Assembly (NCBI GenBank): GCA_943333275.1
Contig: CALQSQ010000017.1
Span: forward strand, 1-64,000
Length of the DNA stretch: 64,000 bases
Reading direction: 5' to 3'
Origin: Akkermansia muciniphila
Lineage (GTDB): Bacteria; Verrucomicrobiota; Verrucomicrobiia; Verrucomicrobiales; V1-33
Shown one piece after another: positions 19,301 to 28,000 of this stretch (position 1 is the stretch's first letter; each line of letters starts with the position of its first letter). The position numbers were made by a program, and so were the translations under genes. The notes beneath the pieces are model-generated. The model was not told where the DNA came from. It searched no databases and saw nothing but the letters and a program-made list of their open reading frames with translations.

Positions 19301-22001
19301 GCGCGCTCTCACCCACACGCACGGAACCTTCCGGAATCGAGCGCGCGGCCACGAAGGGCTGGCGTTGAAAGGCATAGCCCGGCAGGCCCACCCGTTTCCT
19401 CCGGGTGCCTTCGTGCAGACGCGACCACTCAATCGCCACCCCTCCAAGCCACAGCCGCCCAAGCGCCTGCATCAGGGAGGCTTCCTCCCCGCTGCCATGC
19501 TCCTTGGACGAAGGCAGACAGTTTACGATCATGGTCGCGGCGGCAGCATTGGGATGCTGTTTGGCCATCGTCGTCAGAGCCATCCCAGGCCCAACCTCCA
19601 GCAGGGCGCAGGGCCCCTCCATGAGCACGGAATCCACTCCCTCGGCAAACCGAACCGGCTGCCGGATGTGCTGGACATAATAATCAATGGACACCGCTTC
19701 CCGGTCTGTAATCAGACGCCCGGTCAGATTGGAAACGTAGGGAATCGTCGGTGCCTGGAACCGGATTCCCGCGCAGACTTGACGGAATTTCTCCATGGCC
19801 GGCTCCATCAGGCGCGAGTGAAAGGCATGGCTGGTCAGCAGCCGTCGCGATTGGATCTCCCCCGCCTTTAGTTCCACCTCCATGGCTTCGATGTCCTCCT
19901 CCGATCCGGAGAGCACGACAAGGTTGGGGCTGTTCATGGCAGCAAAATCCACGCCCTCCCGCAGCATCGGGCGCAGGGTGGATTCATTGCTGCGCACGCC
20001 CAGCATGACGCCGGGAGCGCATTCAAACAAAAGTCGTCCACGCGCCGCCACCAGCCTCAGAGCCTCCTCCAGCGTCATTACGCCGGCCAGGCAGGCTGCC
20101 ACGTATTCACCGATGCTGTGTCCGAGCATGAGCCCGGGAGTCACGTCCCAACTCATCAGCAGACGTGCCAGCGCATACTCGGTGATGAACAACGCCGGCT
20201 GGGTGTAGCGGGTTTCCTCCAGCAGATTTTGCGCTTGTGTTTCGAACTCCGGCTCTGGAAAGAGCAGGGTCCTGATGTCCAGATCCAAGTCTGACTTCAG
20301 ACCTTCAGCGCATGCATCGATGCACTCTCGGTAGACAAGTTCGGAGGCATACAATGCGGCCCCCATGCGAATGTGCTGCGATCCCTGCCCTGGAAATAGA
20401 AAGGTCACCGGCACCTGGGTCAGGGAAGTGGCTTGCTTGAAATAATCCTGACCCACCGCCCCGCGCAATTGCGCCGCCGCCCCGGAGACACTCTCCGCGC
20501 CAAGCATCAGACGATGATTGAAGGCCTGCCGCCCCAGCTGCAGGGTGGCCGCCACATCTGCCAGATTCACTTCGGATGATTGTTCGAGATTCTGCACCAG
20601 CTGCTGGCGCATCTCCTCCAGGGCCGTTTCAGACTTGGCAGACAGCACCAGGAGCTGGGTTTTCCCGCCCTTTTCCCGAGGCCGCGCGGGCAGCGATGGA
20701 GCCTCCTCCAGGACTACGTGCGCATTCGTGCCTCCGATACCAAACGAACTCACCCCTGCGCGCAGCGGCTGACCGAGACTGGACCATGGCTTCGTCCGGT
20801 CGTTGACGTAAAAGGGGCTCTTATCCAGACCCAGGGTGGGATTGGGTTGCTGAAAATGCAGGCTGGCGGGAAGGGTTCGGTGATGCAGCGACAACGCCGT
20901 CTTGATCAGCCCGGCCACGCCGGCCGCCGCATCGAGGTGTCCGATGTTGGTCTTGCAACTGCCAATCGCGCATTTCTGAAAACGCCGGTCGCCACCGGAT
21001 CGAAATGCCTCGGTCAGGCCGGCAATCTCGATGGGATCGCCGATCGGCGTCCCAGTGCCATGAGCCTCCACGTAGGTTATGGACTCCGGATCAATCCCTC
21101 CCAGCGCCTGCGCCAGACTGATGACTTCCGCATGACCACTCACACTCGGAGCAGTGAAGCTGACTTTTTCTGCGCCATCGTTGTTGATCGCCGCTCCCTT
21201 GATGACGGCATAGATGCGGTCCCCATCGCGCACGGCATCCTCCACGCGCTTGAGAATCACCGCGGCCGCGCCATTGCCAAAAACCGTGCCTTGCGCCTTT
21301 TCATCAAAGGCCCGGCAGCTTCCGTCAGGCGAGAAAATTCCACCCTCCTCGTAAATATAGCCGCGCTCCTGGGGAAATTTGACACTCACGCCACCGGCGA
21401 TTGCCGCGTCACACTGATAGCTCTGCAGTCCCACCACCGCCTGGCAGACGGCCACCAGAGATGTCGAACACGCGGTGTAAATGTTCAGGGCGGGACCGCG
21501 CAGGTTCAGTTTGTAGGCAACGCGGGTGGCCAGGTAATCCTTCTCATTTCCAATCATGATCTGCTCGGCTCCGACTTGTTCACGAAGCTCAGCGTTGAAC
21601 TGTACCTGACTTTGGAAATAGCTGTTGTTGGACATGCCGGCATAAACGCCGATCGGTCCCGGGGCACGGGAGGGATCGATGGCCGCATCCTCCAAAGCCT
21701 GCCAGCAAACCTCCAGAAACAGCCTCTGCTGCGGATCCGTGGCCTCGGCCTCGCGGGGCTTCATTCCAAAGAAGGTAGCATCGAACCACTCAGGCTTCTC
21801 CAGCACCCCGCGGCGTGCCACGTAATCAGGATCGGCACTCGCCTCCTCCCCGGGCAGGTCAGCCTTGGTAAATGTCGTGATCGTCTCCCGCTCCTGCACA
21901 AGATTGTCCCAAAACGCCGCCAGGTCGTTGGCACCGGGAAATTTCCCCGCCATTCCAACAATGGCAATACCTTCAAGGGGGGCTGGATTAGGGTCATTCA
22001 T
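13311..22001 (-). CDS. Hybrid PKS/NRPS: KS-AT-ACP-aminotransferase-C-A-PCP-TE, 2896 aa
   Basis: Domains in order: KS (about 9-430; TACSTSL Cys near 177, EAHGTGT, KTNIGHL); AT (about 535-830; GHSIGE Ser near 628, HAFH typical of malonyl-CoA selection); ACP (Ser of GFDSLF near 967); PLP-dependent aminotransferase of the GSA-AMT type (about 1110-1540; Lys of YGKIIGGG near 1370); C (HHLACDG near 1696); A (YTSGSTGNPKG near 2170) with binding-pocket code D-F-W-N-I-G-M-V-H-K, the known threonine code; PCP (GGTSLHG, Ser near 2568); type I TE (GYSYGG Ser near 2703, FDTENP Asp, GNHLEIF His). No KR, DH or ER, so the beta-keto is expected to be transaminated. The layout resembles McyE and MycA/ItuA modules. 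It starts 9 bp after the upstream NRPS stop and should be the terminal, releasing enzyme. Confidence 0.93.
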   Translation of the reverse strand: MNDPNPAPLEGIAIVGMAGKFPGANDLAAFWDNLVQERETITTFTKADLPGEEASADPDYVARRGVLEKPEWFDATFFGMKPREAEATDPQQRLFLEVCWQALEDAAIDPSRAPGPIGVYAGMSNNSYFQSQVQFNAELREQVGAEQIMIGNEKDYLATRVAYKLNLRGPALNIYTACSTSLVAVCQAVVGLQSYQCDAAIAGGVSVKFPQERGYIYEEGGIFSPDGSCRAFDEKAQGTVFGNGAAAVILKRVEDAVRDGDRIYAVIKGAAINNDGAEKVSFTAPSVSGHAEVISLAQALGGIDPESITYVEAHGTGTPIGDPIEIAGLTEAFRSGGDRRFQKCAIGSCKTNIGHLDAAAGVAGLIKTALSLHHRTLPASLHFQQPNPTLGLDKSPFYVNDRTKPWSSLGQPLRAGVSSFGIGGTNAHVVLEEAPSLPARPREKGGKTQLLVLSAKSETALEEMRQQLVQNLEQSSEVNLADVAATLQLGRQAFNHRLMLGAESVSGAAAQLRGAVGQDYFKQATSLTQVPVTFLFPGQGSQHIRMGAALYASELVYRECIDACAEGLKSDLDLDIRTLLFPEPEFETQAQNLLEETRYTQPALFITEYALARLLMSWDVTPGLMLGHSIGEYVAACLAGVMTLEEALRLVAARGRLLFECAPGVMLGVRSNESTLRPMLREGVDFAAMNSPNLVVLSGSEEDIEAMEVELKAGEIQSRRLLTSHAFHSRLMEPAMEKFRQVCAGIRFQAPTIPYVSNLTGRLITDREAVSIDYYVQHIRQPVRFAEGVDSVLMEGPCALLEVGPGMALTTMAKQHPNAAAATMIVNCLPSSKEHGSGEEASLMQALGRLWLGGVAIEWSRLHEGTRRKRVGLPGYAFQRQPFVAARSIPEGSVRVGESALMLAPGPVRIAAAGHGEAELVPEATGGTEISRREHLLEVLRGQLHKASGIDISSAPAAASFFDLGFDSLFLTQASLFLKKHFSLKITFRQLAEELNSLDALAAYLDAKLPAGTFGPKPTGVPTGLAPAAVPGSVAERLALIERTIAELRSGVVETQRRYRVKAVSQKVNADRKIPFGPFRPLQTAKDGTLTSVQRAHLENLVAAYVKKTRKSKEFTARHRHHFADPRAVAGFNHLWKEAVYPLVVDRSEGGRIWDVDGNEFIDITQGFGVGFLGHRPSFVVEAVQAQLERGMEIGPTSPLVGEVAELFLEFTGLDRVSFCDTGSEAVMAAIRMARTVSGRDKLVMFAGAYHGIMDEVLVRPMLEGDQLHTIPIAPGIPEAVGENILVLDYDNPESLEIIRTHASEIAGVLVETVQSRRPELQPAQFLHDLRRITQEGGIALILDEVVNGFRIHPRGAAGWFGIEADIATYGKIIGGGLPIGVVAGKRKYMDALDGGNWRYGDDSGPEVGVTFFAGTFVRHPLALAAARAVLLHLKAEGPSLQEKMNARTAKFVAMLNAHCDEVGVPIRLTHFSSYFYVNFAPQLKYTELLFLHLRLRGVHVWAGRSSFLCTQHTNEDMEGIFDAWRESIRDMQDGGFLPVKEDLEKRRAAPAAALEVVASLMPGFAPLTGAQQELLLMASMSEEASSACHESISIEIQGPLQVECMHASLGLLVERHTALRAGFAEGGEGMSIAAQVRLPMPLLDLAEVSPVEQQLRLEEMKRTHFLTPFSLSHPPLLRAALVVLSANEHVLLLTAHHLACDGWSFGVLCAELPLAYAAAQGGGGFPGEPAPRFDAYAAEQRMLRAAGEFAESKSYWLNQLSNPPGPLLLPVDFPRAEISYDTLTGRLDLPRALAQEVGQFCRDKKLTLFNLLLGTWQILLHRLSGQSDFLVGVPFAGQSAAGQPGLVGHCVQFLPLRSQLEPTMTVKYFLAMLRDQMMEALDHQNFTLGEILDEFSGMTAGVRQGFVPAVFSLEGMASRGTASGVSFHPVPNNKLRSNFQLSLYAYHGDDELQLFCVGRKSLFREETIQRWLDHYRELLESVIRMPGVQLARLPILTSSQRHEILHGFNSPGRNFGGDVCLHAWFEQMVQKQPQAPALTCNGITLTYEELNKRANQVAHALLRDGVRPGMLVAVLTDRDLTLVPALIGILKAGAGYLPMDPSYPDERLTFMLQDAGVRVLLTQQGLSERLPQPGCKKLFLDDAAEFINLSQNDPQTLVNPDDTAYVIYTSGSTGNPKGCIVTHRNVARLMQGTEEWFQFSSKDVWTLFHSAAFDFSVWEMWGALLYGGRLVVVPYVLSRSPDEFYRFLSAEGVTVLNQTPSAFRQLMAVEDLPGDKPALALRYVIFGGETLEMPSLQPWFANHGDDSPQLVNMFGITETTVHVTYRALGRNDVRGGSVIGVPIPDLQIYVLDEHREPVPMGVVGEMYVGGAGLARGYFNRPELTAERFVVDTLSGRPGARLYRTGDMARILPGRDLEYLGRLDAQVKVRGFRIELGEIESVLNAHPDVRQAAVMAREDAEGEKYLVGYVVCGLERPTVDSLRNFLRHKLPDYMIPASIVFLEELPLTPNGKLDRRALPEPEREQAALRETPYVAPRNHVEERLALIWQEILRLPRVGAEDNFFEIGGTSLHGLRLFMRIREEFRVSLPLGTLFQSPTLARLAVHIETSVNGARGKGSPLTCIQEGGTEVPFFGVHGGDGGALFYKGLLPGLGRERPFFTLESPALVDETIPIEIRPIAHVASEYLALVRAAQRRGPYVLGGYSYGGLVAYEMAQQLLAAGEEVSMVVLFDTENPNVPAREYSLGERIAVSWKNSQSDNVAGKLLQLGGRFSSGLLQRLRTENEIASARRLMKQGVKAEDERLRYVQIRECNLASLENYQAKPLRTTLVLLRSEEVSDKFALSEDYGWTSLVDKLVIERVPGNHLEIFDEPNVTIMADHLRNRLDEIAAKSTVPKG

Positions 22002-22010
22002 TTTGGAAAA

Positions 22011-25000
22011 TTAGACCATTGGAGGATTTTGTCCATGATCTCGCGCCCGGGCGGCTCTGGCCAGGCTGGCACGCTGACGCGCCTGCGCGGCCAGCGTCTG
22101 GGCCAGATTCGCGCCCTTGGCCGCGGTGGAGTGCCCGACAGGATCCAGCGATTTCGCGAGGGCCGCGATCGTCGGAAATTGAAAGACCTGCACCAGTGAC
22201 AGTTTCAGCCCCAGCATTTCACACAGATGCTGGTGCACTTTCAGCATCAGAAGCGAATGGCCTCCGAGGTCAAAGAAATTGTCATGAATGGAAATGTCCT
22301 GCATGCCAAAGGCCCGCTCCCAGACACTGGCGATCCGCTTCTCCATGCCACTGCGCGGCAGCACCGGCGACCCGGCGCGCTCCACCATCACTCCCTGCGG
22401 TGAACTGCCCGAAGCCAGTCGGCAGACTGCCAGCAGGGATCCCAGTGCGGGTGGGGACGAGGTGGTCATCTGATTGATGATCTGCACCCAGTCCTGCAGG
22501 ATCAATTGTGCGTGAGCCTGATCGCAGGCATTTTCCTGATGCGCCAGATCGACCTGGAAAGTGATGCCCGGCGTGATGAGCAGCGCGAGCGCATAGTTCG
22601 TGTGAAAGGGCCCCACGAAATCCTCCAGCACCGCCCCGCCAAATTGCAGGGCCGATTCCTCCCGCGCATAGTTCTGGAATACCACCAGACTTTCAAAGAG
22701 CCTCTGGTTCCATGGCACCGCACTCCAATCCTGAAGCTGGGCGATGCTGGGGAATTGATGCGTCGCCATGACCATGAGTTTCGACTGCACGTCCCTGACA
22801 AAATCCGTGGCCGGCTGCCCCACGCGAATGCCCAGCCGGACGGGAAGGTTGTTGATGAAAGGTCCAACCATGTGCTCCACACCCGGCAGTTCCACCGGAC
22901 GTCCATTGCTGGCAGTGCCAAAGACCACCTCGTCCGCATTCGCTCCGCGGGCCAGCAGCAGCGCCCACGCTGCATGCAGGACAGCCGCCGCAGTGACATG
23001 ATTACGCCGGCAATACCGCGTCAGCCGGTCCACCAATTCCATATCCAAGATCGTCCGGGTCTGGGTGAATCGCCGCCCCACTCCCTGGGAAACTTTCCGC
23101 TGCACCGGCACGGGCGTTGCGGCAGTGAGGCCGTGCAGTTCCGCGCGCCAGAATGTTTCCTCATCGGCGCGATTCCTCCGCTGCATCCAGGCCAGGTATT
23201 CCCGGAACGAATGCGGCGGCGGCAGCACGTTTCCGGGCACCATGAGTGCGGCCACCTCACCGAACACAATCGGCCACGACCAGCCATCCATCAGGATTTC
23301 CGGCACGCTCCACAGAAATCTCCAGTAGCTTTCGGAAAATTTCACCAACGTGAACCGCATCAGTGGCCCGCGGCTGAGATCATTGGCGCGGGAGGCATCC
23401 GCCTTCAGAAATTCCTGCCATCGGTGCTCCAAATTGGCTTCCCCCGTCCAGTCTTCAATCTGCCACGCGGACATGCCTCCCTCCTGCACCACCTGCACCG
23501 GATGGTTCAGACCGGAACTCAGGAAACAGGTCCGCAGGATGTCATGACGCCGCACGACTTCCTCCCACGCTGCTTGAAAACTTTTTACATCCAGACTCCC
23601 CCGCAGGCGGCTGTGCCACTGATCAAACCCTGCATTCACCTTGGCCGCGGAGGCTCCGTAGAACAATTCCTGAATGGGCGAGAGCGGCCAGATGTCCGCA
23701 ATCTTGCCCGTCCCGGCAATCACCGTTTGCAATTCCTCAGCCGAGAGTTCGACCAGCGGGAAATCTCCCGGCTCCTTTTCCAGGGCTGTTCCCAGGGCCG
23801 CCCGGGCCATGATTTCCCGCAGCGCCTCCTCCGCCCCGGTGACCAACGACTGCATCCGGGACGCATCGTGATGATGAGCACTGAATTTCCAGATGAAGGT
23901 AAATTGTTCCTGCAGCACGAAACAATCGATCTCATGCAAATGCTTGCGGGCCGCCAGCGGACTATGCCAGGGGCCGACGCTTTCCGGTGCCAGTTTAAAG
24001 AGATCGGAATGTGCGGTAAGCTGGTCCAACCTGCCAAGGTAGTTGAAAACAAGATCCAGATCAGGGTCCTTCAACGGTGAGGGGTCGGCATATTTCAGAA
24101 AACCAAACCCCGCGCCCTGTTGGGGTATGCTCCGGAGGTGATCCCTGATGCTGCGCAGCAGATTGGGAAGATCATCCGCTTCCGGCCATTGCAAATGCAC
24201 GGGGAAGACGGAGGTGAACCATCCAATGGTGCGGCTCAAATCCGCCTCGCCATAAACCTCCTCGCGCCCATGTCCCTCCAGGTGCAACCACAGGTCGTGG
24301 CGACCCAGCTGACGGTGCACGGCGAGAAACAGGGCACCCAGCAGGACTTCATTGATGCGGGTGCGAAACGCCTGGGGAACCTTTTGCAGCAGGGCCAGGG
24401 TCTCGTCCTCACTGAGTTTGAACGACAGGCTCACCACCCCACGTTCCTCATTCGGTCCGTCTTCGCGATCCAGTGCAAGCAACGGAGGCACCGCTTCCGG
24501 CAGGCGTGAGGCCCACCAGGCTTTCTCTGTCATTGCGGGCTCGCGCTGCGCCCAATCCGCGGCAACCGCCGCCGCTTCCGCGAAACTCACGGGAACCTCC
24601 GGCAACATTTCTCCACGATACGCTTTCTCCAGATCCTCCAGCAGCACGCTCCAGGAAACTCCATCCACCGCGAGATGGTGCACGGCGATGAGCAGACGAC
24701 CAGGGCGATCCTCGCCCCAGTCGAGATAGGCAAGCCGGATCATCGGGCCGAATTCATAGCTCAATCCACGCTGGGTCTCATCCGCGATTTCCAGGATGCG
24801 CGCGCTGAGTCGGCCGTTTTCCAGACCATTCAAATCATGCCAGGACACCACCTCCACAACCTCGAGATCAACAATGCTCTGCACCCACCCACCAGCCTCG
24901 GCATGACAACGCAATCGCAGTGCCTGGTGGTGCCGCACCACCGCCCGGGCCGCCTGCGCAAGGGCCGCGGAGTCCAGGCGCTCACTGACGTAGCAGAGGA

Positions 25001-28000
25001 AAGTTTGATTCCAATAATGGCTCTCCGTAAGATTTTGCTCCAGAAACCAGCGTTGGATCGGCAGCAATGGCACCCGGTCCAGACTGACCACAGGGCGTCG
25101 CATTTGCGATCTGGCAATGCCTTCAACCCTGGCAAGTTTGGCGATGGATTGATTTTCAAACAACTGCCGCGGGGAGAAATGTAATCCGGCTTTGCGCGCC
25201 TGGGCTACGATGTGGATGCTGAGGATGGAATCGCCCCCGAGTTCAAAAAAATTGTCGTGCACCCCGATTTGCTCCAGCCTCAAAACTCTGGACCAGACCT
25301 CCGCCAGCTGTTTCTCCACCGGAGTCTGCGCCTCGGCAAACGGACGCGCCAGACTGCTGCGGTCCAGCTCCGGCCGGGGCAGGGCCGCACGGTCGAGCTT
25401 GCCATTAGTCGTGAGGGGAAATGCTTCCAGCTTCACGAAGGCGGCCGGGATCATGTAATCCGGAAGTTTGCGGGCGAGATGCGCCCGCAGCAATTCAACA
25501 CCCGGCGGCACACCCGTCCCCACATAATAGGCCACCAACCGCTTCTCGCCGGGTTCGTCCTCGCGGGCGACCACGCTGGCCTGGCTGATCTGGGGATGCT
25601 GGGTGAGGACGCTTTCAATCTCACCCAACTCAATGCGGAATCCGCGGATTTTCACCTGCTGATCAATCCGGCCAAGGTACTCGATGTCTCCCTCCGTTCT
25701 CATCCGCGCCAAGTCACCCGTGCGATACAATCGGGCTTCCGGGCGACCGGTCAGATGATCCGGAATGAATCGCTGGGCCGTGAGTTCCGGCCGTTTCAAA
25801 TATCCCTGCGCCAATCCGGCCCCGCCCACCAGCATCTCCCCCGGTATGCCCGTAGGAACGGGCTGCAGGTCTTCGTCGACAATGAACACCTGCAGACCCG
25901 GCAGCGGCCTGCCAATCATGCTTCCCGAATCCAAGTCGGTGGAACGGAGCAACCGGTAAGTTACATGCACCGTGGTCTCGGTGATGCCGTACATGTTTAC
26001 CAACTGCGGATGCTGATCCCCGTGCTTTTCGAACCAGGGAACCAGACTCTGCATTTCCAGAGCCTCACCGCCAAAGATCACGCAGCGCAGCGACGGCGGC
26101 AGCGCCGCGGCTGCGGCCGCTTCAGCAGCGACGAGTTGGCGAAAAGCACTGGGCGTTTGATTCAACACCGTGACCTTTTCGCGCACGAGCAGTTTGTAAA
26201 ATTCCTCCGGCGACCGGCTGACAAGGTAGGGAACGACCACCAGCCTGCCTCCGTAGAACCACGCGCCCCATATCTCCCAGACACTGAAGTCAAAGGCAGT
26301 GCTGTGGAAAAGCGTCCACACATCCGTGCTGTCAAATCCATACAGCGATTCGGTCGATTGCATGAGCCTAGCGACATTGCGATGCGTCACCACACATCCC
26401 TTTGGTTGTCCCGTGGAACCGCTCGTGTAAATGACGTAGGCAGGATCGTCCGGCGTCATTTCCACCGATGGATTTTCGCCGTGCCCGGCCGACTGAATTC
26501 TTTCATCCTCCACGAAAATCGTCCGCGCACTGTGCCCCGGCAGACTGGGGGCGAGGCGCCGCTGCGTCAGTAAAATCGGTGCCTGCGCATCATCCAGCAT
26601 GAAACTGAGCCGCTCGGCTGGATAACTCAGATCGATCGGCAGGTAAGCCGCGCCGGATTTTAAAATCGCCAGCAGGGCGATCACCAATTCGGCGCTCCGC
26701 TCCAGACACAAACCAATCAGCGCTCCGCGCCCGCCACCCTCAGCACGCAAATGATGCGCCAGCAGATTGGCGCGGCGATTCACCTCGGCATAGGTGTAAT
26801 TCACGCCTTCAAAGCTGAGGGCGGCTTCATGCGGAGTGCGGGCCGCCACTCCCTCGAACCAGTGGTGCAGACAAATCTCCCCGGCAAATTTTCCGGCACC
26901 TTGCTTCGATCCCTCCAGCAAAGACTGGCGTTGTTCATGAGACATCCATGCCAACTCGCTGAGAGGCGTGGATGGGTTCTCGCAGGCTGAATCCAGCAGA
27001 TGCTGGTAAAGATCCAGCCAACGGAGGGCTGTCGCCTCAGTGAGAATGGCGCAATCGTATTCAAGTTCCAGCCGGTATCCCTCGCCGACTGGCGTGACTT
27101 CCAGCACAAGGTCAAATTTCGCCCCGCCATTATGCACGGAGGCCATGGATGTCCGCACCCCGGGCACGTTGAAATCAACCCCGCCGGAATCCTGAAACAC
27201 AAACATGTGCTGCACCATTGGCGTGCGGCTGAGATCGCGAACCAGTCCCATGGCATCGACCAGATTTTCGAAGGGAAGCTCCTGATGGGTGAGCGCCTCC
27301 ATCACAGTTTCATGAGCCGTTCGCAATGTTTCCACGAAAGTCTGCCGGCGATCCATGGCCGCACGGAGCACCACCGTATTGATGAAACATCCCATCACAT
27401 TCTGCACAGAGGCATGCGTCCGTCCGGCCACCGGCGTGGCGATGAGGAATTCCGACTGCCCGCTCAACCGGTGCAACAGCGCTTGAAACGCGGCCACCAT
27501 CACCACAAAAGGTGTGGTCTGCGACTGGCGCGCCTGTGCCTGAATGCGGCTGCGAATTCTGGAATCCAGGCTGCCTCGAACCACCGCCCCATTGTAGGCA
27601 CGAACCAGCGGATGCGGAATATCGACGGGAAGGTGAAGAATCCGTGGCGCAGTGCGCAGTTTCTCCAACCAAAACGCCAGATCCGCTGCAAAATCACCGC
27701 GCTCCAGCCTGCGGTTCGTCCATGCTGCGAAACCGGCGCAGGTCGCCTTCAACGTGGGCCACAACGGCTGACGCTGGTTTTTCAGCGCAGTGTAGGCTAG
27801 CGCCAGATCCTGATAGAAAATCGGCACCGACCAGCCATCCGAAATGATGTGATGAAACGTCACGACCAGCCAGTGCTCCTCTTCACTCAACTTCATGAGC
27901 AGCGCACGGACCAGCGGCCCCTCTGCCAGTGCAAAAGGCTGCACCACCTCCTCCGATGCCAAAATTTGGGCCTCGGCTTCACTGCCAACGTTCACTTCGC

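Noticed and set aside
20580-22199. 539-aa plus-strand ORF
   Set aside because: Entirely antisense to the KS domain; a shadow of high-GC coding.
22506-24080. 524-aa plus-strand ORF
   Set aside because: Antisense to the NRPS E and C domains; no recognisable motifs.
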